Origin: Spirochaetaceae bacterium
GTDB lineage: Bacteria > Spirochaetota > Spirochaetia > SZUA-6 > Bin103
Assembly (NCBI GenBank): GCA_028820215.1
Contig: JAPPKD010000005.1
Coordinates: 1 to 47,504, forward strand
Direction of reading: 5' to 3'
Length of the DNA: 47,504 nucleotides
Positions 34,710 to 42,305 of the stretch are shown in pieces. The translations under genes were made by a program, and so were the position numbers. The notes under the pieces are model-generated. The model saw only the letters and a list, made by a program, of their open reading frames with translations, was not told the origin of the DNA and did not search any database. Position 1 is the stretch's first letter. Every line of letters starts with the position of its first letter.

Positions 34710-36943
34710 CAGTATCGCCGGACGTCGGAAATGCGGATCTCACCGATCTGACCGAAGAAGTTGCCCCAGCCCAGGTAGTTGAACCCGCCGCCGTAGCGAG
34801 TGTACCCGGTCAGGCGGCTGAACACGCTGAACTGCGCCTGGTGCTCCCGATCATTGACCAGCCTGCGGCCGTCCGGGTTGCGCATCTCCCAGATCGGCCG
34901 GCCGTCCAGGAAGAGCTGGTGCAGATCCTCGGCGTAGCCGTACTGCCAGGCCACGTGGTGCCACTCCGTGTCGTCTATCCCCGCCTCCTCCCGCGGGGCC
35001 ACCAAGCCCTTCGGCCGCATCCACGGATCCAGGTGCTTCCACGTGTGGTCGCGGCTCTGAAAGTGCACGCCCGGCGCCATCGCGCCTCCGGGAGCGTTGA
35101 GATCCGACAGGTACAGCTCCCACACCCCGCTCTCGGTGGTGTCGTAGGTCCCGCAGACGTGGCCGTAGTCGAACCGCTTCAGGGGCACGTCGTCGAACGC
35201 CTGCCACGGACCGCCGCGGCGCACCCAGGCTTCCACCGTCCATGCATCGCCGCAGGTCTTCAGATCGAGCCGGGGATCCGGCCGGTGGCTGCCGTCGAAT
35301 CTGGGATAGCTCTCCTGCCCCTGGCCGACGACCGCGTAGCCGTGCTCGCCGTGCCCGGTCTCCTGCGGAAACCTCCCTTCCCGGCCCGGCCAGCACACGC
35401 GCCGATCGCCGCCCATGTTGGTGTAGGTGAGCGCCAGCTCCGGATCGCCGCTTACCCGTTCCGGGATCAGACGTCCGCTCGGACCCTGCCAGTCGTAGAG
35501 CGCCACGGTGTGCTCGTCGGCATCGAGGACGCGCAGCGCCGCCGGCAGCACCTTGAGCGTGAGCTCCGCGCGATCCGGCACCCCGGCGGCGTCGGTCACC
35601 CGCACCGCCAGCTTCGAGCATCCTTCCTCGGCGGCGGTCCCGGTCAGATGCCCCGTCTGCCCGTCCAGGCTCACGCCCTCCGGAAGGGTCCCCGAGACGA
35701 CTTCCCACGACAGCGGCCGGGCCATGTGCTCGGTGGTCAACGCAGCGCTGTAGGCAGCACCCGCGATGGCCGGCGGGAGTGACTCCGTGACCAGCCGGCC
35801 GCGCTTCACCGCAAGGCTGAAGGTGTGCTCGTCGGTAGATCCCGACTCGTCGCGCGCCCGAATGGTAAACTCGTGCTCCGTCACCGTGCTCTCCGGGGTG
35901 CCCCGAATCGTCCCGTCACGTGCGTCCAGAGTCAATCCCGCAGGCGGGCGGCCCGCCGCCAGCTCCCAGGAGACCCTCCCGGCCGCCGCATCCGTGCCCA
36001 GCGCGACCCGATACGGCAGGTTCAGGCCGGCTTCAGGGAGCTTCTGGCGGATGATGCTCAGCCTGTCCGCCACCGGGTAGCGCATGACGTCCGAGATGCG
36101 AAGCTCGTCGATCTCGCCTTCCAGGTTGTACATGGTCATGCCGAAGTCACCGGGGACCCAGCCGTCGCGATGCTCTGGACGGAGGAAGCCCCCTACCTGA
36201 AAGGGGATGTCGCACCGGTCGGCGTCATTGACGACGATCCGAGTCGAAGCGCGCCCGGGAGCCGGAAGCGGCACCTTCCGGATCATTCGGCCGTCGACAT
36301 ACAGGAAACCGGTCTGGTCCCGGTAGCGGAACTGCCAGGCCACGTGATGCCAGCCGCTGTCCCGGAAGCGCCCCCGATCCTCCTGCAGCCAGCCGTGCCC
36401 GGTCCCGGGCCAGAACGCGGTGCCCACGTCGTTGTTCGGGTCCCTGCCCCGGTGCGCACCGAGGAACCGGGCACCGGGGAGGAGCCCGTCGGAACGCGTC
36501 GAGTGGGGACCCGTCTCGGCCGTCCGCAGGTAGAAGATCCAGCCCTGCCGGTACCCGTCCGCCAGGGCGCATCCTTCCTCGTCGGAGCCGCAGATGTTGG
36601 CGAAGACATATCCCTGGCCCGCGGGCCAGTTCCGGGCACGGTCCCGGCCGCCGGGACCGGTGTAGCGAACCCACGCTTCGATCGTCCACTCCCGCGTGCA
36701 GGTCCGCAGCTCCAGCTTGTCGTTGTCCGCCGGTCCGACCAGCAGGTGGCCGTTCTGCCGGTCGAAGCGCACGGTCGCGCCGAAGCCCGGCCGGGTGCCC
36801 CACAGCGCCGTCTTGTAGGCCCGCAGGGTCAGCTCCGGATCGCCGCAGGCGTCGTGGGCCTCGTCGCCGGAGCCTTCGTCGAAGTGGTAAAGCGCAACCG
36901 TGTGCTCGTCCGGCTCGAACGGTTGCCTCCAGTCGTCGCTCAC
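34709..36943 (-). CDS. LamG array protein 7 (subtype C), first of the array
   Basis: 744 residues, paralogue of gene 5 with CGSDEEGCALADGYRQGWIF in LamG 1 and ESYPRFDGSHRPDPRLDLKT in LamG 2. It starts with GTG (MSDDWRQPFEPDEHTVALYH) behind GGGAGG, unlike the ATG-initiated siblings. It lies 34 bases after the propeller glycosidase-like gene and is therefore the array gene nearest the ABC transporter. The loop after GWIFYL (RTAETGPHSTRSDGLLPGAR) is again different from its sibling. No signal peptide. Function is likely glycan binding, unproven. Confidence 0.88.
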   Translation of the reverse strand: MSDDWRQPFEPDEHTVALYHFDEGSGDEAHDACGDPELTLRAYKTALWGTRPGFGATVRFDRQNGHLLVGPADNDKLELRTCTREWTIEAWVRYTGPGGRDRARNWPAGQGYVFANICGSDEEGCALADGYRQGWIFYLRTAETGPHSTRSDGLLPGARFLGAHRGRDPNNDVGTAFWPGTGHGWLQEDRGRFRDSGWHHVAWQFRYRDQTGFLYVDGRMIRKVPLPAPGRASTRIVVNDADRCDIPFQVGGFLRPEHRDGWVPGDFGMTMYNLEGEIDELRISDVMRYPVADRLSIIRQKLPEAGLNLPYRVALGTDAAAGRVSWELAAGRPPAGLTLDARDGTIRGTPESTVTEHEFTIRARDESGSTDEHTFSLAVKRGRLVTESLPPAIAGAAYSAALTTEHMARPLSWEVVSGTLPEGVSLDGQTGHLTGTAAEEGCSKLAVRVTDAAGVPDRAELTLKVLPAALRVLDADEHTVALYDWQGPSGRLIPERVSGDPELALTYTNMGGDRRVCWPGREGRFPQETGHGEHGYAVVGQGQESYPRFDGSHRPDPRLDLKTCGDAWTVEAWVRRGGPWQAFDDVPLKRFDYGHVCGTYDTTESGVWELYLSDLNAPGGAMAPGVHFQSRDHTWKHLDPWMRPKGLVAPREEAGIDDTEWHHVAWQYGYAEDLHQLFLDGRPIWEMRNPDGRRLVNDREHQAQFSVFSRLTGYTRYGGGFNYLGWGNFFGQIGEIRISDVRRY

Positions 36944-36977
36944 ATGGCCTCCCTGAGCCCGTACGGCACGGAGCGCG

Positions 36978-38402
36978 TCAGCGGAACCTGATCGAGTACA
37001 GGTCGGCGTCCTTCATCACGAACCGCAGGCGGACCGGCCGGCCGCTCAGGCGGGCCAGATCCGATCCCCCCTTCCATGCGACCGCGTGCTCGATCTCGTC
37101 CCCGTAGATCTCCGCCGAGTCCGCAAGCGTATATCCCGGTACGGGTTGACCGTCACCGTCCCGAATCTCGGCCCGGACGCTGCCGACCGCGGAGGTCGCG
37201 TAATTCAGGATCAGGGCGCCGCCTCGAAAGACGATGGGCCTGGTCACGAGCTCGCCTCCCCGATAGTCCGCATGCACGGACACGAACCCGTCGGTCCGCA
37301 GCCTGGCGCGGCGCATACGGCCGGTCGGATGGTCGTAGTTCTCGCTGAAGTAGATGGAGATCTCGTCGGGACCGGTCGGGACGACGCCCCACGCCGGCAT
37401 GTTGCTCCGCTGCGTCCAGTTCAGCCGGTCGCGGCCGGGACGAATGAACGCCTCCATGAACCGTCGATCGAAGTTCATGCCGTCGCGGCTGCTCAGGAAC
37501 ACCGCGTCGGAGACGCCGTCCTTGTCGTGCTCTTCCACCTTCTTGCGCTCCGGGGCGAACCGCTTCGGGAACGACAGGTACACGTGCGGAGCCCGGAAGT
37601 AGGGGGTAACGGCGTTCGTGTAGAAGTGCTCCGGCGGAGTGCCGCCGAAGTTGATGAACTCCGGTTCCGTCCAGTCGATGAAGTCCGACGAGGTGCAGCG
37701 CAGCACCTGCCGGTAGGTGTCGGGCACGTGACAGAGCGGATAGAGCGTGCCGTCGTGCTCGGCAGGCAACTCGTGCTGGAACCGGATCGGGTCCGACCCG
37801 CGCCAGCCGCGGACGTACGCCACGTAGTGCTCCTGCCCGGCATCCCAGAAGGCCTGGCCGATCCAGTCACCGTCCCCGACGCACTTGGCGAACGGGTCGA
37901 TGATCTTCTCATCGCGGATCTTCTTCCAGTGGATGCCGTCGGGGGAGACGAAGCCATGGTAACCGCCGCCGATCGCCTTGTAGCGCTCCGCCTCGGACGC
38001 CCGCGGGTTGGCATCCCGGAAGGGCATGAAATTGTGGGATCCCGCTTCGGTCCAGACGATGTTGTTGTCGCGCGAGCCATCGAACTCGCAGGCGCCGAAC
38101 GAGGGTCTGTGCCAGTGGATGCCGTCATCGCTCTCCGCGCAGCAGGTGACCTCCCGCCGCGCACCGTCGGCGGACGAGCCGCGGTAGTACATCCGATAGC
38201 GCTCGCCGTCCTTGAACACCGTCACGTAGGCGCTTCCCGACCCCTCCCACGGCGCGTCGAACGCGAGCGCCGTCTCGCACCGCTCGGGCGGATGGAGCTT
38301 GAGATCCACGCCTCGCATCGATTCGATCAGCCAATCGTCGACGAACGGCTCGAGCCTCGAGCCGATGTCAACCACGCTTTTTCCCCGTTCCTCCGTGCTC
38401 AC
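36978..38402 (-). CDS. Five-bladed beta-propeller glycosidase-like protein (GH32/GH43-like fold)
   Basis: 474 residues. It begins near LEPFVDDWLIESMRGVDLKL, then APWEGSGSAYVTVFKDGERY, repeated blade motifs SDDGIHWHRPSFG, SPDGIHWKKI, SSDFIDWTEPEF and SSRDGMNFDRRF, and a C-terminal beta-sandwich ending KDADLYSIRFR. This matches a family common in Planctomycetes and marine bacteria related to GH32/43/68-type propellers; catalytic acids are not certain. GTG 38402 is chosen because GGGAGG sits 6 bases upstream; the longer frame to 38453 lacks a site. No signal peptide, hence cytoplasmic. It lies between the solute-binding protein gene and the LamG array in one transcription unit, so it likely acts on the imported glycan. 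Confidence 0.82.
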   Translation of the reverse strand: MSTEERGKSVVDIGSRLEPFVDDWLIESMRGVDLKLHPPERCETALAFDAPWEGSGSAYVTVFKDGERYRMYYRGSSADGARREVTCCAESDDGIHWHRPSFGACEFDGSRDNNIVWTEAGSHNFMPFRDANPRASEAERYKAIGGGYHGFVSPDGIHWKKIRDEKIIDPFAKCVGDGDWIGQAFWDAGQEHYVAYVRGWRGSDPIRFQHELPAEHDGTLYPLCHVPDTYRQVLRCTSSDFIDWTEPEFINFGGTPPEHFYTNAVTPYFRAPHVYLSFPKRFAPERKKVEEHDKDGVSDAVFLSSRDGMNFDRRFMEAFIRPGRDRLNWTQRSNMPAWGVVPTGPDEISIYFSENYDHPTGRMRRARLRTDGFVSVHADYRGGELVTRPIVFRGGALILNYATSAVGSVRAEIRDGDGQPVPGYTLADSAEIYGDEIEHAVAWKGGSDLARLSGRPVRLRFVMKDADLYSIRFR

Positions 38403-38525
38403 ATCCAACCTCCCGTGCCTCGCCTCCGTGCACGTGCCTCGCGGCAGAATCACAGGGGAGCACGGCTATCTCGTGCCGTGCCCCCCGCATACGACCGTCT
38501 CTGCTACAGGAAGTACCGCTCCCTG

Positions 38526-40148
38526 CTAGTTCAGATGGGCGTTGTGGATGTCCACCACGCGTTGGTAGTCCGCGGTGTCCTTGACTCCCTGGATGTAGGC
38601 ATCCCAGTCGTCGAAGCTCATCTGCCCCGTGATCAGCTTGGTCATGCCCTCTTCCACCGCGGTGTCCACGGCACCCCGTATCTCTCGCACGGTAGCCAAC
38701 TCGTCCTGGGTGAGATTGATGGGCGGCGCGTACTCGTGTGACCGCGGAGCGCCGTCGAACTCGTCGCTCCACGCGAAGACGCTCGCCGGCTTGAAGAACT
38801 CCCCGTTACCGTACGCCACGGGCGTCTCCCAGAGCTGGCCGCGCGGCTCCCAGTCGAGAATCGTCGGCAGCGACAGCATCGGGTAGCCGAATCCGGAGCC
38901 GATGGCTCCCCACTCCGCCAGCTTGATGGAGCGGTCCGCACCCGTCAGGTCCATGATCACCGGCGCCCAGCTCTTCTTTCCGTCGCCGTCCACGGTGTAG
39001 GTCTCGCCTTCGATGCCCCAGTTGGCATAGTCGATCACCTCCTGCGAGAAGGCAAAGTCCAGCAGCTTGACCAGCAGGCTCGGATGCTCGAAGTCGGCGT
39101 TGATGTGGGCGTTCACCCTGATGAAGTTGTTGCCCTTCTTGTTGATGTTGGGCTTCCAACCCGGCTGTCCGTCGAATCCCTTGGGCCTCGGCATCACCCC
39201 CCATACGACCTCGGGGTATTCCGGATTGTTGTGCCGGTTGGACACGTTGAGGGCGAACTGGTTGGGGATCATGAAGGTCCGGTCCTGCAGCGACTTGGCC
39301 GGCAGGTCGTCCGGGTTCTGCGTGAAGAACTCCGGCTGCAGGAGCCCCTCTTCGTAGAGCTTGGCCACGTACTCGATACTCTGCCTGAACCGCTCTTCCT
39401 GATCGATGGGACCGTAGATGTACTTGCTGCCGTCGTAGTAGACCCCGAAGTCCACCCTGTTGATCAGCATGATGACCCGCGGGATACCGTACCACTGCGG
39501 CGCGACGTAGGACTCCATCGGATACGAGTCCGGATACTCGCCCTTCAACGCCGCGAGCACCTCGTGCAGCTCATCGAGCGTCTCCGGTACCTGCAGATCG
39601 TGCTTCTCGTAGGTGTCCATCCGGGCCGCCCAAACCCACTGCGATCCTTCGTCCGGGGAAGCCTGCCCGTAGGCGAACCCCCACACCTTGCCGGTGTCGA
39701 ATCCGGCCCGCTCCAGGTTGTAGTTCTCATCTCCAAGCCACTGCTTGTAGTAGAGCAGCTCGTCTTCGTAGTCCAGGATGTTGATGATCTGGCCCAGCTC
39801 GCCGAGGTTGTTTATGGTCTCCACGTTCCCACTCGCGCTGAAGACGTCATGCAGATCACCGCTGGCAAGGTAGACGGCCTGCCGGTCGCGGTGATCTCCC
39901 GGCGGCAGCAGCACCCACTCGATCTCGATCGGCATGCCCAGGTATTTCTCTGCGGCCGCTACGATCGCCATCTGCGACGGCCACTCCGAGATATGGACTT
40001 CCGCCCCTGGCTCTCCCATGTAGCTGGAGAACTGCAACACCTCGGGCATGCCTTCCGCCATTTCCTCGCTCGCGCTCGCGCCCGCGATCAGGGCCGAGAG
40101 GCACAGGAATGTCACTCCCAGCACCATGTGCTTGTTCAGCTTCGTCAC
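38526..40148 (-). CDS. Extracellular sugar-binding protein of an LplB/YtcP-type ABC importer
   Basis: 540 residues. A Sec signal peptide (MTKLNKHMVLGVTFLCLSAL, cleavage after A24-S25-A26) precedes a family 1 solute-binding protein. Recognisable parts are PGDHRDRQAVYLASGDLHDV, DEGSQWVWAARMDTYEKHDL, FMIPNQFALNVSNRHNNPEY and a long C-terminal lobe ending RVVDIHNAHLN. C16 is not in a lipobox, so the mature protein is soluble and periplasmic. The size fits LipO-type binders of oligosaccharides. GTG 40148 has GAGG 7 bases upstream. It is the third gene after the two permeases, 122 bases downstream of the second with a stem-loop between. Confidence 0.92.
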   Translation of the reverse strand: MTKLNKHMVLGVTFLCLSALIAGASASEEMAEGMPEVLQFSSYMGEPGAEVHISEWPSQMAIVAAAEKYLGMPIEIEWVLLPPGDHRDRQAVYLASGDLHDVFSASGNVETINNLGELGQIINILDYEDELLYYKQWLGDENYNLERAGFDTGKVWGFAYGQASPDEGSQWVWAARMDTYEKHDLQVPETLDELHEVLAALKGEYPDSYPMESYVAPQWYGIPRVIMLINRVDFGVYYDGSKYIYGPIDQEERFRQSIEYVAKLYEEGLLQPEFFTQNPDDLPAKSLQDRTFMIPNQFALNVSNRHNNPEYPEVVWGVMPRPKGFDGQPGWKPNINKKGNNFIRVNAHINADFEHPSLLVKLLDFAFSQEVIDYANWGIEGETYTVDGDGKKSWAPVIMDLTGADRSIKLAEWGAIGSGFGYPMLSLPTILDWEPRGQLWETPVAYGNGEFFKPASVFAWSDEFDGAPRSHEYAPPINLTQDELATVREIRGAVDTAVEEGMTKLITGQMSFDDWDAYIQGVKDTADYQRVVDIHNAHLN

Positions 40149-40174
40149 GTTTACACCTCGCTTCGTGTGTGTCG

Positions 40175-40198
40175 GCGGACGCGTGCGACGCCGTCCGC
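40175..40198 (-). promoter_or_regulatory. Stem-loop between second permease and solute-binding protein gene
   Basis: GCGGACG at 40175-40181 pairs perfectly with CGTCCGC at 40192-40198 over a 10-base loop. It lies about 25-50 bases before the solute-binding protein start. No T-run follows on the minus strand, so it is not a classic terminator. Intercistronic hairpins here often protect the binding-protein mRNA and raise its level; that role is inference. Confidence 0.35.
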
Positions 40199-40270
40199 TC
40201 CGATCTCCTGATTTGAAAACATCATTCGTTCAGCTTCCTTCCATCGCACCTCCCTGCCACGGCACGCTCG

Positions 40271-41173
40271 TCAACCCTTGAGCGATCCCACGATCAGCCC
40301 TTTCATGAAATACCGTTGCGCATAGGGAAACATGATCACGATCGGCACCAAGACGACGACGACCGCCGCGAACTGTATGTTCTTCGGATGAATGACACCC
40401 TCCATCATCGCCAGTATGCGTGGGTCTTGGGCATCGAACAGATGGTGCAGCGTGTCCTCCATCACGACCAGCCGCCGCAGGATCATCTGCAACGGATGCC
40501 GCTCCGGATCGGTCAGGTATATCAGCGCCTCGAACCACCGGTTCCAGTGGCTGACGATCGTGAACAACGCAAACGTCGCCAGCAGCGCCGTCGACATCGG
40601 CAGCACGATGCGAAAGAGAATGGTGAAGTCGTTCGCCCCGTCGATGTACGCGGATTCCCGCAGCGATTCCGGGTGGTTCTGAAAGAACGTCCTGAAGACG
40701 ATGACCGTAAACGCGGCGACCGACCCCGGTATCACCATCACCCAGAACGTGTCCATCCCGCCCAGGGTCTTGATCAACAGGAAGGTCGGTATCAAGCCGC
40801 CCGAGAAGAACATGGTAATCGCCAGGTAGACCGTCAGGAACTTCCGCAACACGAACGTCTTGATCGACAGCGAGTAGGCGATCATCGACGTCAACGTGAT
40901 GGTCACGAACGTGCCGACGCCGGCATACAGAACGGTATTGGCATAGGCCCGCCACAGCAGGCGATAGCTGAGGATGTAGGTGTACCCCTTCAGGGTCGGC
41001 CTCTTCGGATACCAATTGACCTCCCCGAGCAGGATCATCGTGGGATCGCTCAGCGAAAGGGCGATGACCCTGGCCATGGGATACAGCCACACGACGCCCA
41101 TCACGACCAGGAACGCGTGGTTGACCACGTTGAAGAGCACCGACCCCCAGGTGCGGTCTTCGATCATCGCCAT
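40271..41173 (-). CDS. YtcP-type sugar ABC transporter permease
   Basis: 300 residues, six membrane segments (for example HAFLVVMGVVWLYPMARVIA near residue 20 and AVVVVLVPIVIMFPYAQ near the end). The EAA loop that contacts the ATPase reads ESAYIDGANDF followed by LFRIVLP at about residues 190-210. This is the MalG-like partner of LplB-type permeases. It starts 4 bases after the end of the first permease gene. No ABC ATPase gene is present in the window, as is usual for this type, which borrows a shared MsmX/UgpC-like ATPase. Confidence 0.93.
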   Translation of the reverse strand: MAMIEDRTWGSVLFNVVNHAFLVVMGVVWLYPMARVIALSLSDPTMILLGEVNWYPKRPTLKGYTYILSYRLLWRAYANTVLYAGVGTFVTITLTSMIAYSLSIKTFVLRKFLTVYLAITMFFSGGLIPTFLLIKTLGGMDTFWVMVIPGSVAAFTVIVFRTFFQNHPESLRESAYIDGANDFTILFRIVLPMSTALLATFALFTIVSHWNRWFEALIYLTDPERHPLQMILRRLVVMEDTLHHLFDAQDPRILAMMEGVIHPKNIQFAAVVVVLVPIVIMFPYAQRYFMKGLIVGSLKG

Positions 41174-41177
41174 GCCG

Positions 41178-42146
41178 TTACCACAGGCTGGTGTCCGAGA
41201 TCCGTCTGCTCACCAGGTTGGTGACGTAGAGGAACATGAACGACACGACGCTCATCAGCAGCCCCACGGCGGCCGCGTAGCTGAAATTCGCGCCCAGTAT
41301 GCCTTGTCGATAGACGTAGGTGCCGATGATGTCCGCGGTCTCGTAGGTCTGCGGGTTGTACATGAGCAGCACCTTCTCGGTGTCCGCGTTGCGTATCATC
41401 TGCCCGACGGCAAGGATCATGAGGATGATGACCGTCGGAGCGATGCCCGGTATGGTGACGTGCCTGATCTTCTGCAGCCGATTGGCGCCGTCGATGACGG
41501 ACGCTTCGTACAGCTCGGGATTCAACTGGGTCAGGGCGGCCAGGTAGATGATCGTCCCCACCCCCATGCTCTGCCACATGTCGGAACCGATATAGAGGCT
41601 CCGAAACCACTCCGGCAGGGCGAAGAAGTGCACGGGCTCGATTCCGATCCGGGCCATCAGCGCGTTTACCGGCCCTTCCAGACCGGCCATCTCTTTCAGA
41701 ATCCCCACGATGATGACCGCCGAAATGAAGCTCGGGAAATACGACAGCGTCTGTATGGACCGCTTGAACCCTGTCGATCGCAGCTCGTTCAGCAACAGCG
41801 CGAGCAGGATCGGCGCCGGGAAACCGATCGCGAAGTTGAGGACCCCCAACAGAAACTGGTTCCTGATGATTCGGAATGCGTACGGACTGGCGAAAAACGA
41901 CTCGAACCAGCGCAGCCCCACCCAGGGGCTGCCGAACACGCCGCGCACGAAGTGGAAGTTCTGAAACGAGACGACCACGCCGTACATGGGGATGTAGGTG
42001 AAGACGAACACGACCAGAAACGCCGGCGCGGCGAGGTACAGCAGGTGTCGCTGGCGGACGCACGTTCGGAAGAAATTGCCCAGTCTGCCGTCGGCAGCAG
42101 CGTCCGCAAGGGCGGATGATACTTCGCCGGGCTCTGTGTTCTTCAC
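41178..42146 (-). CDS. LplB-type sugar ABC transporter permease
   Basis: 322 residues with a cytoplasmic N-terminus and six membrane segments (first at about 35-57, APAFLVVFVFTYIPMYGVVV). The EAA loop is EASVIDGANRLQK followed by VTIPGIAP. The subfamily signature FQNFHFVRGVFGSPWVGLRW near residue 61 is typical of LplB relatives. GTG 42146 has GAGGA 7 bases upstream. It is the first gene of the long minus-strand unit, behind the promoter at 42264-42293 and the operator at 42223-42242. It exports nothing; it forms the import channel with the YtcP-like subunit. Confidence 0.93.
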   Translation of the reverse strand: MKNTEPGEVSSALADAAADGRLGNFFRTCVRQRHLLYLAAPAFLVVFVFTYIPMYGVVVSFQNFHFVRGVFGSPWVGLRWFESFFASPYAFRIIRNQFLLGVLNFAIGFPAPILLALLLNELRSTGFKRSIQTLSYFPSFISAVIIVGILKEMAGLEGPVNALMARIGIEPVHFFALPEWFRSLYIGSDMWQSMGVGTIIYLAALTQLNPELYEASVIDGANRLQKIRHVTIPGIAPTVIILMILAVGQMIRNADTEKVLLMYNPQTYETADIIGTYVYRQGILGANFSYAAAVGLLMSVVSFMFLYVTNLVSRRISDTSLW

Positions 42147-42222
42147 GCCGTGTTCCTCGAAAGGATCCTCCTGTCGTCGCGCTATCTACCGGTTTCGTTA
42201 GGCTATTTGATCTCCCTGGCCA

Positions 42223-42242
42223 TGCTCACGGTCCTGTGAGCA
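42223..42242. promoter_or_regulatory. Inverted-repeat operator upstream of the ABC/LamG unit
   Basis: TGCTCAC (42223-42229) and GTGAGCA (42236-42242) form a perfect 7-base inverted repeat with a 6-base spacer. It lies just downstream of the predicted -10 box, where a LacI- or GntR-family repressor could block transcription. In RNA it would fold into a hairpin. No regulator gene is in the window. Confidence 0.5.
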
Positions 42243-42263
42243 CGGGTGGTCGGCACTGGCACG

Positions 42264-42293
42264 ACGGTAGCGCTCGGCCGGATTCGGTGTCAA
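42264..42293 (-). promoter_or_regulatory. Candidate sigma70 promoter of the ABC transporter/LamG unit
   Basis: On the minus strand a perfect -35 box TTGACA (42293-42288) is followed after 18 bases by TACCGT (42269-42264), a weak -10. It lies between the end of the sulfatase gene (42306) and the first permease start (42146), giving a leader of about 110 bases. Confidence 0.5.
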
Positions 42294-42305
42294 GCATTGA
42301 CGGCA

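Larger units (their letters stand above)
28015..36943 (-). repeat. Tandem two-gene segmental duplication (C-B / C-B) of about 4.48 kb
   Basis: Genes 7+6 (34709-36943, 32496-34709) and 5+4 (30230-32476, 28015-30225) have the same subtype order C then B. Starts of like genes are 4467 (7 vs 5) and 4484 (6 vs 4) bases apart. Similar junctions (overlap or 4-base gap between C stop and B start) support duplication as a unit, with later divergence concentrated in the Ig-like units and one LamG loop. Confidence 0.8.

Noticed and set aside
21318..36943. Array considered as a CRISPR-like or short-repeat locus because of recurring DNA strings
   Set aside because: Periodicity is 2.2 kb and follows intact coding frames with third-position variation; there are no short spacers.
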